From positions 62,001-126,000 of the forward strand of contig CAJQOP010000002.1 in the NCBI GenBank assembly GCA_905479945.1: a DNA stretch of 64,000 bases, read 5' to 3'. How positions within the stretch are numbered: position 1 is the first letter of the stretch; each line of letters opens with the position of its first letter. A model generated the notes under the pieces. It was not told the origin of the DNA, searched no databases, and saw only the letters and a program-made list of their open reading frames with translations. The stretch comes from an uncultured Glaciecola sp. (GTDB lineage: Bacteria > Pseudomonadota > Gammaproteobacteria > Enterobacterales > Alteromonadaceae). Positions 46,457 through 57,156 of the stretch are shown here, piece after piece. The translations under genes were made by a program, and so were the position numbers.

Positions 46457-49400
46457 CTAAATTTTATTAGCATCAATTTGCACAACGTTGCGCCACTGAT
46501 CCAATATTGCCTCTGCTTCAACCAATAAGGTAGATATCAATTTTTTTAAAGGCTGATAATGTCGTCTTTTCAGATTACTCTCTGTTTCATAACAGATTTT
46601 TTGAAAGCTTGTTACGCCTGCATACGCGCTAGCACCATGCAGTTTATGGATGCAACTTTGCAATGATTCAAAGTCTTGTTTTTGCCAATATTCTTCTATT
46701 TCAACAATGCTTGAGGGGAGCATCTGTATAAACCCGTGCAGAAACTCTTTGGCGCCTACTTCACTACCGTGGGCTTTGTTAACCGCCATTTGCCAATTTA
46801 TTGGGCTACTCTCGGCCTCAGGGATCTCGATACCTTGACACCAGTTTTGAATCATTTTTACTAGGCTCTCTAAATCAATTGGCTTAGGTAAATAATCGTC
46901 CATACCTGAAGATAAGAAGCGTTCTTTCTCTTCAGGAAATGCGTGAGCAGTAATAGCTATTATTGGTGTGCCTTTGTTGAGCTCCGTTTTGCGGATATGC
47001 TTGGTTGTCTCTAAACCATCCATATTTGGCATTTGAATATCCATTAGAATCAAGTCATATTCATTTTGTTTGCAAAGTTCCACAGCTTCCAGGCCGGAGC
47101 TGGCTGAATCTAGGCTTACAGCTGAGTCCTTTAACCAAGTATCCAAAAGTTTCAAATTTAAATCCATATCGTCAGTCGCTAGTATTCTTGCCGCAGGAAG
47201 AGAACTAAGCCCCGATTTATTATCTTTTTCAGGAGACTTCAATTGAACGATATTTATGTCAGTAATATTTTTTAATGTCAGAGGTGCTCTGACTAAAATG
47301 GGCTGATTTAATACATGACTAATTTGATGTTGTTCTGGCGGAGGACCGGAGAATAGGAAAACCGTTTTTTGTGAATTAACCTTCAAAACCCGATTGATGA
47401 TGCTGGTTCTGTGTGTAATTTCTCGCATAGGCAGTGATGCAAAAACATACTCAAAAGATGCTTTAGACTTCTCAAATGCGGCAATAGAGTCATATGAAAA
47501 AGTATTGAAACCAACCCTTTTTAAAAGCTTGGCGGTGATCAAGCGACTTTCAGGGCAGGGGTCATATATTCCTGCTGCTTTTGAAGCGAACCTAGTTTGT
47601 TTGCTAGGTATAATCTGGGTATTCAAAATCTTAAACGGCAGATTTATAGTGAACTTACTTCCTAGTGAATAATTACTTTCAACTTCAATACTGCCTTTCA
47701 TTAAAAATGTTAGCTCTTGGCAAATAACCAAGCCTAAGCCCGTCCCTTGGAACGAACGATTTAAGTCATCATCAAGTTGATTAAAAGGCTTAAACAATTT
47801 TTTCTTATCTTGATTGCTAATCCCAATGCCTGTGTCTTCAACTTCAATTGATAGCATGATTTCGTCATCCCCAAAATCTAACGATTTTGCTCGCAGCGAA
47901 ATATGCCCATAGTTCGTAAACTTCAGTGCATTGCTAAGCAGATTACTCAATAACTGTTTCAGTTTAAAATTATCACCAATCAATACTGCAGGTAGTGGTT
48001 CTATATCGAACAAGAACTCCAACTGTTTTATATGAGCTGACTTTGCCATCAAACTGGCAATATCTTCGAAGGCTTCTCGGGGGGAAAAAGGCTTTTGATT
48101 GATGGTCAGTTTGCCGGCTTCCATTTTTGAGACGTCGAGAATATCATTCACAATTGTGAGTAGATCAGAAGCTGCGCTATTTATGATACGAATATGTTCA
48201 TCACGCTCTGCTATGTTGCTTTTTCGCTGTAGTTCTTTACTAAACCCGATGATGGCATTTAATGGAGTACGAATTTCATGTGACATATTAGCTAAAAATT
48301 GACTCTTTACCTCGCTTGCTTTGATTGCGTCTCTGCGCGTGATATCTAAGTGAATATTTTGCTCTTCGATCAATAAAAAGTTGTTCACGGCGTCATTTGA
48401 TGCTTGGCGTATTTCAAGTTCTAATTTAAACCTGACTTTGAGGATGATCCCAAAAACAAAACATAGTGCTTGGGTCAGCAAGGCCACTTGGAAAATATAG
48501 GTGGTAAACGAACTAACGGGAAGATTTCCGGTAAAAAACAATGTACTTATACCTGAGCCTACGGTGAGTAAAACCCAACCAGCTAAAACCGTTTTGGCAG
48601 GTGTAAATCGTCGACGGACGTTGCTTATAGTGAATAGAATATTGAGCACTAGAGTGGCAGCACCAACAACGCGAATAAGCATCGCTTGGTTAAATTCGCT
48701 CAGCCAACCAAGGGCCACGATAATAAATGTAATTAATAATAAACCGAATAGCAGCTTCAATCCTGAGTAAATGGTACTAAACGCTTTAGGCTTTGGTAAA
48801 AACGATAATGTGAATAAACTGGCTGCTGCACATACCAAAGGAAGCATCAAATCCAAGCTGTGAAACAGGCTCAATGATTTCCATTTTTCTGGCAACATCT
48901 GAACATGGCCGCTCCACATCACTTGCCATAAAACGACACAACAAACTAAACTAAAAAGAACCAGCGCGCTAATTTCCTTTTTATCAATTAACACGGCTAC
49001 ACAGTACATGGCGATAACTAAAAGTCCGCCATAGAACATCCCCCAAATTAAATAATCTAACAGCGTTTCATAGTGAAACTGTTGTTCGGTCATAAATCGC
49101 GTTGGCGCTATAATAGGAATACGTTTTGACTTTATGAATATATAGATTTGGTAGGACTGCTCCTGATTGAGTTCAAGTTGGAATGTCGGTGTGCGGTTAA
49201 AGTGGTCGCTTTGATCTCTGCCACCACTCACTTTTTTTACTATTTTATTGTTTGAAACTGCATATAGATCAACCTGATCAAGCTGCGAAAAATTGAGATT
49301 GAGTATCCAGTTTTTTTGAGCGGATTTATTTTTGACTTCGCCAAATAGCCAAACGCCATTAGGATTGAAGCCGTAATTCGGAACTTTGTAGCTTAGATAT

Positions 49401-49597
49401 GAAAGATTTGTGCGACTTAATTTAAATTCATCGAAAGTCAGTGGTCGATTTTGCTGAGGATACACCGCTAAAAAAGATGAAATATCCACATTCTCTGAAT
49501 CGTTAGTCAGATTGATTGTTTCTGCTGCTTGCGAAGATAAAGTTAATACGAGCAACATTAGCGCCGCAAATGTGCGAGATTTTATATGTTTAAACAC
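46457..49597 (-). CDS. Hybrid sensor histidine kinase (7TMR-DISM, HisKA, HATPase, receivers, HPt)
   Basis: A 1046-residue phosphorelay protein. It has a signal peptide (1-24), a 7TMR-DISMED2 extracellular domain (about 35-165), seven membrane helices (about 180-395), and a HisKA with phospho-His in MSHEIRTPLNAI (about 439). The HATPase has SNLLSNALKFTN, EDTGIGIS and GTGLGLVI. A degenerate receiver-like segment lacking a recognisable phospho-Asp follows, then a full receiver with Asp in LILMDIQMPNMDG (about 850), and an HPt domain with His in CIHKLHGAS (about 986). The architecture is BarA-like apart from the sensor. No cognate regulator is adjacent. The start is a GTG. The ligand is possibly carbohydrate, as 7TMR-DISM proteins often are; inference. 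Confidence 0.92.
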   Translation of the reverse strand: MFKHIKSRTFAALMLLVLTLSSQAAETINLTNDSENVDISSFLAVYPQQNRPLTFDEFKLSRTNLSYLSYKVPNYGFNPNGVWLFGEVKNKSAQKNWILNLNFSQLDQVDLYAVSNNKIVKKVSGGRDQSDHFNRTPTFQLELNQEQSYQIYIFIKSKRIPIIAPTRFMTEQQFHYETLLDYLIWGMFYGGLLVIAMYCVAVLIDKKEISALVLFSLVCCVVLWQVMWSGHVQMLPEKWKSLSLFHSLDLMLPLVCAAASLFTLSFLPKPKAFSTIYSGLKLLFGLLLITFIIVALGWLSEFNQAMLIRVVGAATLVLNILFTISNVRRRFTPAKTVLAGWVLLTVGSGISTLFFTGNLPVSSFTTYIFQVALLTQALCFVFGIILKVRFKLELEIRQASNDAVNNFLLIEEQNIHLDITRRDAIKASEVKSQFLANMSHEIRTPLNAIIGFSKELQRKSNIAERDEHIRIINSAASDLLTIVNDILDVSKMEAGKLTINQKPFSPREAFEDIASLMAKSAHIKQLEFLFDIEPLPAVLIGDNFKLKQLLSNLLSNALKFTNYGHISLRAKSLDFGDDEIMLSIEVEDTGIGISNQDKKKLFKPFNQLDDDLNRSFQGTGLGLVICQELTFLMKGSIEVESNYSLGSKFTINLPFKILNTQIIPSKQTRFASKAAGIYDPCPESRLITAKLLKRVGFNTFSYDSIAAFEKSKASFEYVFASLPMREITHRTSIINRVLKVNSQKTVFLFSGPPPEQHQISHVLNQPILVRAPLTLKNITDINIVQLKSPEKDNKSGLSSLPAARILATDDMDLNLKLLDTWLKDSAVSLDSASSGLEAVELCKQNEYDLILMDIQMPNMDGLETTKHIRKTELNKGTPIIAITAHAFPEEKERFLSSGMDDYLPKPIDLESLVKMIQNWCQGIEIPEAESSPINWQMAVNKAHGSEVGAKEFLHGFIQMLPSSIVEIEEYWQKQDFESLQSCIHKLHGASAYAGVTSFQKICYETESNLKRRHYQPLKKLISTLLVEAEAILDQWRNVVQIDANKI

Positions 49598-49746
49598 AAG
49601 AATTGTTATGCTGATAGCAAAAATAATATAACATAGTGTTAATATAGATTCTGCAGCATCATAAGTACAGCATGTTAGTGTTCAATTGACGATACTGACT
49701 GTGATGTTTTCTAATTTTAGTAAATAAAAATAATTAAAAGTCGAAA

Positions 49747-52071
49747 ATGAGTAACGAAATAATCATTAATAACGACGGTATTGAGCAACTCCCATTGAGT
49801 CGTTTTGCCGAAGATGCTTACCTTAATTATTCCATGTATGTCATCATGGACAGAGCCTTGCCGCATATCGGCGATGGCCTCAAGCCTGTGCAAAGGCGTA
49901 TTGTTTATGCTATGTCAGAGCTTGGGTTAAGCAACAATGCCAAATATAAGAAGTCCGCACGCACAGTGGGTGACGTTCTTGGTAAGTTTCACCCTCACGG
50001 TGACTCAGCATGCTACGAAGCAATGGTGTTAATGGCACAGCCCTTCTCATATCGATACCCCTTAGTTGATGGACAAGGTAACTGGGGTGCACCAGATGAC
50101 CCCAAATCGTTTGCCGCTATGCGTTACACCGAATCAAGATTAAGTAAGTTTAGTGAAATATTACTGACCGAATTAGGCCAAGGTACAGCAGACTGGTCAC
50201 CTAACTTTGACGGTACATTGGACGAACCTAAAGTACTTCCTGCAAGACTGCCGCATATATTATTGAATGGTATTACCGGAATTGCTGTTGGTATGGCAAC
50301 TGATATCCCGCCTCACAATGTTCGTGAAGTAGCTAATGCGTGCGCATTGCTGCTGGATAATAGTAAAGCCGAGCTGTCTGAGTTGCTTGAACTTGTACAA
50401 GGTCCAGATTATCCCACTGATGCAGAAATTATTACGCCTCGTAACGACATTCAAAAAATATACGAAACAGGCCGCGGGTCAATCAGGATGCGTGCTATTT
50501 ATCATGAAGATAATGGCGATGTGATTATTACAGCACTTCCGCATCAAGCATCTGGTGGTAAAATATTAGAACAAATTGCCGGCCAAATGCAGGCGAAAAA
50601 ACTGCCCATGGTGAGTGATTTACGTGATGAATCTGATCATGAAAATCCTACGAGATTACTGATAACGCCGCGTTCAAATCGAGTTGATATTCATCAGCTA
50701 ATGCAGCATTTGTTTGCAACAACCGATTTAGAAAAAAGCTATCGAGTGAATATCAATATGATAGGCCTCGATGGACGCCCACAGGTTAAAGATCTAAAAT
50801 CCATATTAAGCGAGTGGCTGGTATTTAGAAAAGATACAGTGATCCGTCGTTTGCAGTATCGCTTAGATAAAATATTAGCAAGGCTACACATTCTCGAAGC
50901 ATTGCTCATTGCGTTTTTGAATATTGATGAAGTCATTCACATTATTCGCACCGAAGAAAAACCGAAGCCTTTCCTTATGGAACGCTTTGGTCTTACCGAT
51001 ACTCAAGCAGAAGCAATACTTGATTTAAAATTGCGTCACCTAGCTAAACTTGAAGAGTTTAAAATCAAAGGTGAGCAAGAGGAGCTGGCTAAAGAGCGCG
51101 ATAGCCTGCAACTGTTACTAGGTTCAGAGCGTCGTTTGAAAACCTTGATCAAGAAAGAAATATTGGCGGATGCAGAAACCTATGGCGACGATCGTCGCAG
51201 CCCAATTATTGAGCGCGCTGATGCTAAAGCCATCTCTGAAAAAGAACTTGTTCCGTCTGAACCAGTTACGGTGGTTGTTTCTGAGAAAGGTTGGGCACGT
51301 TGCGCAAAAGGTCATGACATAGATGTTGAAGGCTTAAGCTATAAGTCAGGTGACAAATTTCTTTGCAGTGCGAAAGGGCGAAGCACTCAGCTAGTTGCAT
51401 TTATTGACTCCTCCGGTAGAGCCTTTTCTTGCGACGCGCATGGCTTGCCATCAGCTCGAAGTCAGGGTGAACCGCTTACTGGTCGATTCGGCATTGTCGG
51501 TGGTGAGACCATAGAACATGTTGTAATGGGGGCTGATGACAAACAATACCTTATAGGCTCTGATGCTGGATATGGGTTTGTGGGGCAGTTTTCTGACATG
51601 TTGAGCAAAGCTAAAGCTGGTAAAGCTTTTGTTTCTGTTCCAACAGCAGCCAAAGTCATTAAACCGCAAGTTGTAACAGACTTGAAAACAGACTGGTGCT
51701 TATGTATCTCTAATGACGGCAGAATGCTGTTATTTCCTATGAGTGATTTACCTGTATTGGGCAAAGGGAAGGGTAATAAGCTAATGAATATTCCTTCCGC
51801 AAAGGCAAAAACGCGAGAAGAATATCTAACTGTGCTGACAGTAGTGCCTCAAGGCGCAGACCTCAAGGTATTTGCCGGTAAGCGTGGCATGACCTTAACA
51901 GCAAATGACCTGACCCATTATCAAGGAGAACGTGGACGCAGGGGGAACAAACTGCCTCGTGGTTTACAGCGAGTTGATTCGGTTGAGATTGAATTGCCTA
52001 AGGCTATAGTTGACGTATCGGAGCCAGATATTAGTGCTGGCGATGAGGGTGACATACCCGCTGCAGATTGA
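49747..52071 (+). CDS. parC: DNA topoisomerase IV subunit A
   Basis: Cuts and rejoins DNA to unlink daughter chromosomes together with ParE, which is not in the window. It is 774 residues. The catalytic Tyr (about 127) is in [11 protein letters not shown]. The quinolone-determining region [12 protein letters not shown] keeps Ser and Glu at the positions equivalent to E. coli 80 and 84. The C-terminal domain has the [12 protein letters not shown] motif. The start is ATG; a good terminator follows. Confidence 0.96.
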   Translation: MSNEIIINNDGIEQLPLSRFAEDAYLNYSMYVIMDRALPHIGDGLKPVQRRIVYAMSELGLSNNAKYKKSARTVGDVLGKFHPHGDSACYEAMVLMAQPFSYRYPLVDGQGNWGAPDDPKSFAAMRYTESRLSKFSEILLTELGQGTADWSPNFDGTLDEPKVLPARLPHILLNGITGIAVGMATDIPPHNVREVANACALLLDNSKAELSELLELVQGPDYPTDAEIITPRNDIQKIYETGRGSIRMRAIYHEDNGDVIITALPHQASGGKILEQIAGQMQAKKLPMVSDLRDESDHENPTRLLITPRSNRVDIHQLMQHLFATTDLEKSYRVNINMIGLDGRPQVKDLKSILSEWLVFRKDTVIRRLQYRLDKILARLHILEALLIAFLNIDEVIHIIRTEEKPKPFLMERFGLTDTQAEAILDLKLRHLAKLEEFKIKGEQEELAKERDSLQLLLGSERRLKTLIKKEILADAETYGDDRRSPIIERADAKAISEKELVPSEPVTVVVSEKGWARCAKGHDIDVEGLSYKSGDKFLCSAKGRSTQLVAFIDSSGRAFSCDAHGLPSARSQGEPLTGRFGIVGGETIEHVVMGADDKQYLIGSDAGYGFVGQFSDMLSKAKAGKAFVSVPTAAKVIKPQVVTDLKTDWCLCISNDGRMLLFPMSDLPVLGKGKGNKLMNIPSAKAKTREEYLTVLTVVPQGADLKVFAGKRGMTLTANDLTHYQGERGRRGNKLPRGLQRVDSVEIELPKAIVDVSEPDISAGDEGDIPAAD

Positions 52072-52120
52072 TTGGCAGCGCGAGAATAGGATATTCTGTC
52101 GCACATTTATTTAGGTTTGT

Positions 52121-52153
52121 AAGGCCATAACAAAGTTTGTTATGGCCTTTTTG
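52121..52153. terminator. Terminator of parC
   Basis: Perfect stem AAGGCCATAACA/TGTTATGGCCTT around a short loop, followed by T5. It may also serve the convergent channel gene. Confidence 0.9.
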
Positions 52154-52230
52154 TTTTGTATCGTTGATAAAGCGATAATTACAATTTATGCATTCGCGCA
52201 TGAAATTGATTTGAGCCAGCAGTGCACCAG

Positions 52231-52896
52231 CTATTTAGCTTCATCATCTTTGACTTTGCCTACTTTTCTTAGTTCTAACTCATCACTTTGAATATCACTG
52301 TTGTCGGCATGTTCTTTTGAAATTGAGACCGTAGGTAGTAATTTTCCATAGCCTTGTAATCTGCGTCTCGGATTCAACATGATCACGCGTGTCAACAGTA
52401 TATTACTCGGATACATTATGACTTCGCGATCATCGGTAATAATCTTTATATTAAATAAGTTGACCTCGCAAATAGTCCCTTCTACAAAGTTGTCGCCCTC
52501 AAAAATACGAATGAAGTTACCTCGGCTATAGGAAGGCTGAAACAAAAGGATGAAGTAGGCGGTAATATTGCTTAGCAATGACCAATTGGCAAATAAAGCG
52601 ACACCAGTAATGGTGATAAGCGAAGTCGAAACCAACAATAACCCAGAAAAATCAATTCCCCAGACGATAAGTATGGCGGCGATTGTCAACGTACCGATAA
52701 TGATTCGCATGATGTTGAATGCTTTTAATGCACTTTCTTCATTCAACTTACTAATCTTAACGCCCTTGCGTATTTTCGGTAGCGTCCATTTTACGATAAT
52801 CATGTGCAACAAAATCAAACCCGCCGACCATAATAAGCTAACGTAATATTGATTGAACCATGCGGCCAAATCGGAAAAAATAGGGAGTTCAAACAT
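52231..52896 (-). CDS. Small MscS-family mechanosensitive channel
   Basis: A 221-residue inner-membrane protein with three or four helices and the MscS pore/beta region (GVALFANWSLLSNITAYFIL, FIRIFEGDNFVEGTI, IMYPSNILLTRVIML). It is shorter than E. coli MscS (286) because the C-terminal cytoplasmic cage is reduced. It probably releases solutes on hypo-osmotic shock. It is divergent from rimK. Confidence 0.85.
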   Translation of the reverse strand: MFELPIFSDLAAWFNQYYVSLLWSAGLILLHMIIVKWTLPKIRKGVKISKLNEESALKAFNIMRIIIGTLTIAAILIVWGIDFSGLLLVSTSLITITGVALFANWSLLSNITAYFILLFQPSYSRGNFIRIFEGDNFVEGTICEVNLFNIKIITDDREVIMYPSNILLTRVIMLNPRRRLQGYGKLLPTVSISKEHADNSDIQSDELELRKVGKVKDDEAK

Positions 52897-53063
52897 TCAG
52901 TATTCCATTCACTAGTTGGTTGATTATTTTCGTGTTTAACATGATGAATCCATTGGGACCTTAATTGCAATCAATATTTATTGATAGATTTCGAAAATAA
53001 AAGTATTCAAACTTGAAATTTCAGTATATGTACGAACTTCACAATACTATTTCAAGGAATGTT

Positions 53064-53969
53064 ATGAAAATTGCCATTTTGTCGCGTAATCCGAAGCTGT
53101 ATTCAACCAGACGTTTTGTTGAAGCTGGCGAGATGCTCGGTCATCAAATTGATGTAATAGATACAATGCATTGCTACATGGACGTGACAAGTAGCAGGCC
53201 ATCTGTTAGGTATAAAGGTAAAGCCTTACCAAAGTATGATGCTGTTATTCCGAGAATTGGTGCATCGGTTACTTTTTATGGCACATCTGTCGTTCGTCAA
53301 TTTGAAATGATGGGAACTTATTCTATTAACGAGTCGGTTGCGATCAGCCGTTCCCGCGATAAGCTGCGTTCACTCCAGTTATTATCCCGTAAAGGTGTAG
53401 GTATGCCCAGAACAGGCTTTGCTAATCACCCAGATCGTATCGATGACTTAATTAAGAATGTGGGCGGAGCGCCAGTGGTTATTAAGTTACTAGAAGGAAC
53501 ACAAGGCATCGGTGTTGTATTGGCTGAAACAGCAAAAGCGGCAGAGTCGATTATCGAAGCGTTCATGGGACTAAAAGCCAGCATCTTGGTACAAGAATAT
53601 ATAGAGGAAGCCGGAGGTGCTGACATACGATGTTTAGTTGTTGGTGGTAAAGTTATTGCGGCAATGAAGCGTCAAGGTGCACCGGGCGAATTTCGTTCCA
53701 ATTTGCATCGAGGTGGTTCAGCAAGCTTAGTGCGTCTGTCTCCTGAAGAGCGAAAAACGGCAGTGATAGCTGCAAAAACAATGGGTTTAAATATGTGCGG
53801 TGTCGACATACTTAGGTCTAAAAATGGCCCTATGGTGATGGAAGTTAATTCTTCTCCAGGTCTCGAAGGCATCGAGAGTGCGACAGGTAAAGATGTTGCC
53901 GGTATGATAATTGACTTCATAGCAAAAACTGCAACGCCGAATAAAACAAAAACTCAGGGTAAAGGGTAG
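53064..53969 (+). CDS. rimK: Ribosomal protein S6-L-glutamate ligase
   Basis: This ATP-grasp ligase adds glutamate residues to the C-terminus of ribosomal protein S6. The start at 53064 (after AAGGAATGTT) gives 301 residues like E. coli RimK; the frame runs back to 53013. ATP-grasp motifs [18 protein letters not shown] and [13 protein letters not shown] are visible. It is two bases before the AstE/AspA-like gene and is followed by a RimB-like gene; the trio looks like one operon. Confidence 0.93.
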   Translation: MKIAILSRNPKLYSTRRFVEAGEMLGHQIDVIDTMHCYMDVTSSRPSVRYKGKALPKYDAVIPRIGASVTFYGTSVVRQFEMMGTYSINESVAISRSRDKLRSLQLLSRKGVGMPRTGFANHPDRIDDLIKNVGGAPVVIKLLEGTQGIGVVLAETAKAAESIIEAFMGLKASILVQEYIEEAGGADIRCLVVGGKVIAAMKRQGAPGEFRSNLHRGGSASLVRLSPEERKTAVIAAKTMGLNMCGVDILRSKNGPMVMEVNSSPGLEGIESATGKDVAGMIIDFIAKTATPNKTKTQGKG

Positions 53970-53971
53970 GC

Positions 53972-55009
53972 ATGAAGCGCGAGAATTTTACGATTGGTGG
54001 CATAGTTATCAAACCTGGAGAGCAAAAGCGGCTGCAATTAGAAATGCCGCCGCTTTATACTGATACTAGCATGGGCATTCCGGTGTTTGTGCAGCATGGA
54101 AAGCGTCCAGGGCCGACTTTATTTGTAAGTGCGGCTATTCATGGTGATGAACTAAACGGTATTGAAATTGTAAGTCGACTAATTAAAACCCGAGCAATTA
54201 AAAGTTTGCGCGGCACATTAATTGCCATTCCTATGGTGAATGTTTATGGCGTATTGAACCAAAGCCGTTATTTGCCGGACAGACGGGATTTAAACCGTTG
54301 CTTCCCAGGAAGTAAGAAGGGCTCATTAGCCGGCCGAATTGCGAGCTTGTTTTTAGACGAAATTGTTAGTCAATGTGATTTTGGAATTGATCTGCACACG
54401 GGAGCAATACATCGCTCTAATTTACCCCAGATTCGTGCAAACTTAGATGATCCGGTCACCTTGGAAATGGCTGAGGCGTTTGGTGTGCCAGTATTGCTAA
54501 ATGCTGATATTAGGGATGGTTCATTGCGACAAGCTGCTGCGGATGAAGGTGCAAAAGTATTATTATATGAGGCTGGGGAAGCCTTGCGATATGACGAGTT
54601 TTCAATCATGGCTGGCGTAAAGGGCATTATCAAGGTCATGCGTCACGTTGGTATGTTAAACAAAACAAAATCAAAAGGGCATATGATTAAGCCCTTTGTT
54701 GCTAGGCAGAGTGGTTGGGTAAGAGCTAACGAAAGTGGCTTTATATTGCATAAAGCACAGTTGGGAGACCATGTTGAAACTGGGGATGTGTTGGCGATTA
54801 TTTCGAATCCTTTCGGCGAGCACCTAGGGACTATTTACTCACCTAGCACTGGTATTGTAATTGGAAAGCAAAACATACCTTTGGCGCAAGAGGGAGAAGC
54901 AATCTACCATATCGCATACTTTAAAAAGCCAGACGAAGTCGCCGAGCATCTGGATATGTTGCAGGACAACCTAGATTTACCTGAGCATATACAAGACCTT
55001 AAAGTTTAG
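53972..55009 (+). CDS. Succinylglutamate desuccinylase/aspartoacylase-family zinc hydrolase
   Basis: A 345-residue M14-type hydrolase of the AstE/AspA family. The zinc motif is HGDELNGIEI and the second ligand region is FGIDLHTGAIH. A C-terminal barrel (about 240-330) resembles a lipoyl/HlyD fold (LGDHVETGDVLAIIS). Members next to rimK are conserved in many gammaproteobacteria. The substrate is unproven; it could act on glutamylated or N-acylated amino acids. It is distinct from classical AstE (longer, with a C-terminal domain), although the ast genes lie just downstream on the other strand and no astE is present there. Confidence 0.87.
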   Translation: MKRENFTIGGIVIKPGEQKRLQLEMPPLYTDTSMGIPVFVQHGKRPGPTLFVSAAIHGDELNGIEIVSRLIKTRAIKSLRGTLIAIPMVNVYGVLNQSRYLPDRRDLNRCFPGSKKGSLAGRIASLFLDEIVSQCDFGIDLHTGAIHRSNLPQIRANLDDPVTLEMAEAFGVPVLLNADIRDGSLRQAAADEGAKVLLYEAGEALRYDEFSIMAGVKGIIKVMRHVGMLNKTKSKGHMIKPFVARQSGWVRANESGFILHKAQLGDHVETGDVLAIISNPFGEHLGTIYSPSTGIVIGKQNIPLAQEGEAIYHIAYFKKPDEVAEHLDMLQDNLDLPEHIQDLKV

Positions 55010-55032
55010 TTATTAACATTGAAGAATATTAA

Positions 55033-55464
55033 ATGAACAAAAAGATAATAGTTGGTAATTTGGAGCTTTGTGACCTTCCTGATCTAGGCATAATAGGCTT
55101 ACATGTCCGAGTGGATACAGGCGCAGCAACATCATCATTGCATGTTGATAATATTGAAGAATTTAAGCTAGAGACAGAGACTTGGATAAAGTTTGATATT
55201 CATCCTGATATTCATGATGTAAAAAAATTAATTCGCTGCAAAGCTAAGGTTGCAGCGAAGCGCAAAATAAAAAGCTCAACCGCAACAAGTCAGCGTAGAT
55301 ACGTTATTGAAACTAATATAGTAATGGCTGAACAGGTTTGGAGTATCGAGTTGACCTTAACGGACCGGTCAGAAATGAGCTATTTGATGTTATTTGGCCG
55401 CGAAGCAATGGCAGGTAGATTTCTTGTTGACCCTGAGCTTGAGTATGCCTTGAAAGCACCCTAG
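55033..55464 (+). CDS. RimB-like retropepsin-type protease
   Basis: A 143-residue protein with an aspartic-protease-type active site VDTGAATSSLHVDN, annotated in databases as an ATP-dependent zinc protease family. In Pseudomonas a homologue (RimB) acts with RimK in remodelling glutamylated S6. It follows the AstE-like gene by 23 bases and should be in the same transcript. Confidence 0.8.
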   Translation: MNKKIIVGNLELCDLPDLGIIGLHVRVDTGAATSSLHVDNIEEFKLETETWIKFDIHPDIHDVKKLIRCKAKVAAKRKIKSSTATSQRRYVIETNIVMAEQVWSIELTLTDRSEMSYLMLFGREAMAGRFLVDPELEYALKAP

Positions 55465-55480
55465 CTTATAATATTGCTTA

Positions 55481-55523
55481 AACAATGGGACAGAAACAAT
55501 GGGACAGAAACAATGGGAGCAGA
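55481..55523. repeat. 14-bp tandem repeat after the RimB-like gene
   Basis: AACAATGGGACAGA occurs twice perfectly and a third time as a variant with one inserted base, in the short convergent gap. It is non-coding. Confidence 0.85.
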
Positions 55524-55584
55524 ATCAATGCGGTCAGAGTTACATTCTAATTAAGATAGCTAAATCAAAAAAACACTAAGAAAT

Positions 55585-55616
55585 AAAAAAGGCCCTTACT
55601 CAATGATAAGAGCCTT
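55585..55616 (-). terminator. Terminator of astD
   Basis: Imperfect stem AAGGCCCTTA/TAAGAGCCTT with an eight-base loop; the plus-strand A6 gives a U tract for leftward transcription, about 60 bases past the astD stop. Confidence 0.75.
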
Positions 55617-55675
55617 CCAATCTATCTATTACGCACTAACTGCAGTTTTTTACCCTAAATGCGATTCATATAAGC

Positions 55676-57148
55676 TTATAATTTAAGCCCTGGACTCAAT
55701 GATGAAGGTAATGTAACCACGTCCAGCTCTACAGATGAAACTGGGTAAGAACAGTAGTCAGCGGCATAGTAAGCACTTGCTCTATGGTTGCCGCTTTCAC
55801 CAATTCCGCCAAACGGTGCAGCACCGCTAGCACCTGTTATTGGACGGTTCCAGTTAACAATACCGGCTCTAATTCGTGCTAGGAAATAGTCATAATCTGC
55901 TTTTGAATCACTTAACAATCCTGCAGATAAACCAAAGCTAGTATTGTTGGCAAGTTCGATTGCCTTATCGAAATCAGAATATCGTACGACTTTTAATAAG
56001 GGTCCAAAATGCTCTTCATCGGGCATTTCATTAACGATACTCGTTACATCAATAATACCAGGAGTAACAAAACCTGTGTCAACATCGGTATGCTCAAGTG
56101 CTAATAGCGCTGTCGCACCCATATTAATTAATTGCTGTTGTGCTGCCGCCATTCCAGCTGCTGCTGCAGCGCTTATCATTGCGCCCATAAACGGCTGTTC
56201 AACTGCGTCGTAATGACCTACTTGAATGTTCTTAGTTACTTCTAGTAGACGCGCAAGTAACTTGTCGCCTTGCTTATTATCTTGAATGAATAAACGTCTT
56301 GCGCAAGTGCAACGCTGGCCGCTAGTAACAAAAGCTGATTGAACGATGTCATGCACAGCCGCGTCAATATTTGCCACATCTTTGACGATAAGTGGGTTGT
56401 TGCCGCCCATTTCAAGTGCCAGAATTTTGCCTGGGTGCCCTGCAAATTGCTCGTGCAAAATTTTACCTGTGCGAGAACTACCAGTGAAGAACAAACCATC
56501 AATATTTGGGTGACTTGCTAAGGCTTTGCCTGTTTCAACTTGGCCTTGAATTAAGTTTAAAACGCCTTTAGGTAAACCTGATTTTTCCCATAACTGCACA
56601 GTGAACTCAGCCACTTTTGGAGTAAGATCACTTGGTTTGAAAACCACAGTATTGCCGGCAATTAATGCGGGTACGATATGTCCGTTTGGCAAATGGCCTG
56701 GAAAATTATAGGGGCCAAACACAGCAACAACGCCATGCGGCTTGTGTCGAATAATAGCTTGCCCAACAGGCATCGCGTTTTCTATTGTGCCAGTGCGTTC
56801 ATGGTAGGATTTTTCTGAGATAGCAATTTTGCCTAGCATAGCGCCAGCTTCAGTTGCAGTTTCCCATTCTGGTTTACCCGTTTCCTGGGCAATAATTTTA
56901 GCCAACTGAACTTTGTTTTCTGCGAGCAGCTCACCGAATTTTTTAATGATAGCTAAACGTGACTCAAGCGGGCGTAAAGACCATTCTGGAAATGCGCCTC
57001 TGGCGGCAGAAATTGCATCATCAACTTGCGCTGAAGATGCTGACTTAGCAGACCAAATCACGGTGTTCTTAGCTGGGTCGACTGAATTAACATCATGGCC
57101 CAAGCCCGCGACCCATTTACCATCAATAAAATGTGTTGAAACTGTCAT
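55676..57148 (-). CDS. astD: N-succinylglutamate 5-semialdehyde dehydrogenase
   Basis: NAD-dependent aldehyde dehydrogenase of the arginine succinyltransferase pathway, giving N-succinylglutamate. It is 490 residues with the catalytic Cys in [12 protein letters not shown], Glu in [13 protein letters not shown] and the [12 protein letters not shown] end region. It lies eight bases after astA. Confidence 0.95.
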   Translation of the reverse strand: MTVSTHFIDGKWVAGLGHDVNSVDPAKNTVIWSAKSASSAQVDDAISAARGAFPEWSLRPLESRLAIIKKFGELLAENKVQLAKIIAQETGKPEWETATEAGAMLGKIAISEKSYHERTGTIENAMPVGQAIIRHKPHGVVAVFGPYNFPGHLPNGHIVPALIAGNTVVFKPSDLTPKVAEFTVQLWEKSGLPKGVLNLIQGQVETGKALASHPNIDGLFFTGSSRTGKILHEQFAGHPGKILALEMGGNNPLIVKDVANIDAAVHDIVQSAFVTSGQRCTCARRLFIQDNKQGDKLLARLLEVTKNIQVGHYDAVEQPFMGAMISAAAAAGMAAAQQQLINMGATALLALEHTDVDTGFVTPGIIDVTSIVNEMPDEEHFGPLLKVVRYSDFDKAIELANNTSFGLSAGLLSDSKADYDYFLARIRAGIVNWNRPITGASGAAPFGGIGESGNHRASAYYAADYCSYPVSSVELDVVTLPSSLSPGLKL

Positions 57149-57156
57149 GTATACCC

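Noticed and set aside
53013-53063. 17-residue N-terminal extension of RimK
   Set aside because: The ATG at 53064 has a ribosome site and gives the standard family length and start.
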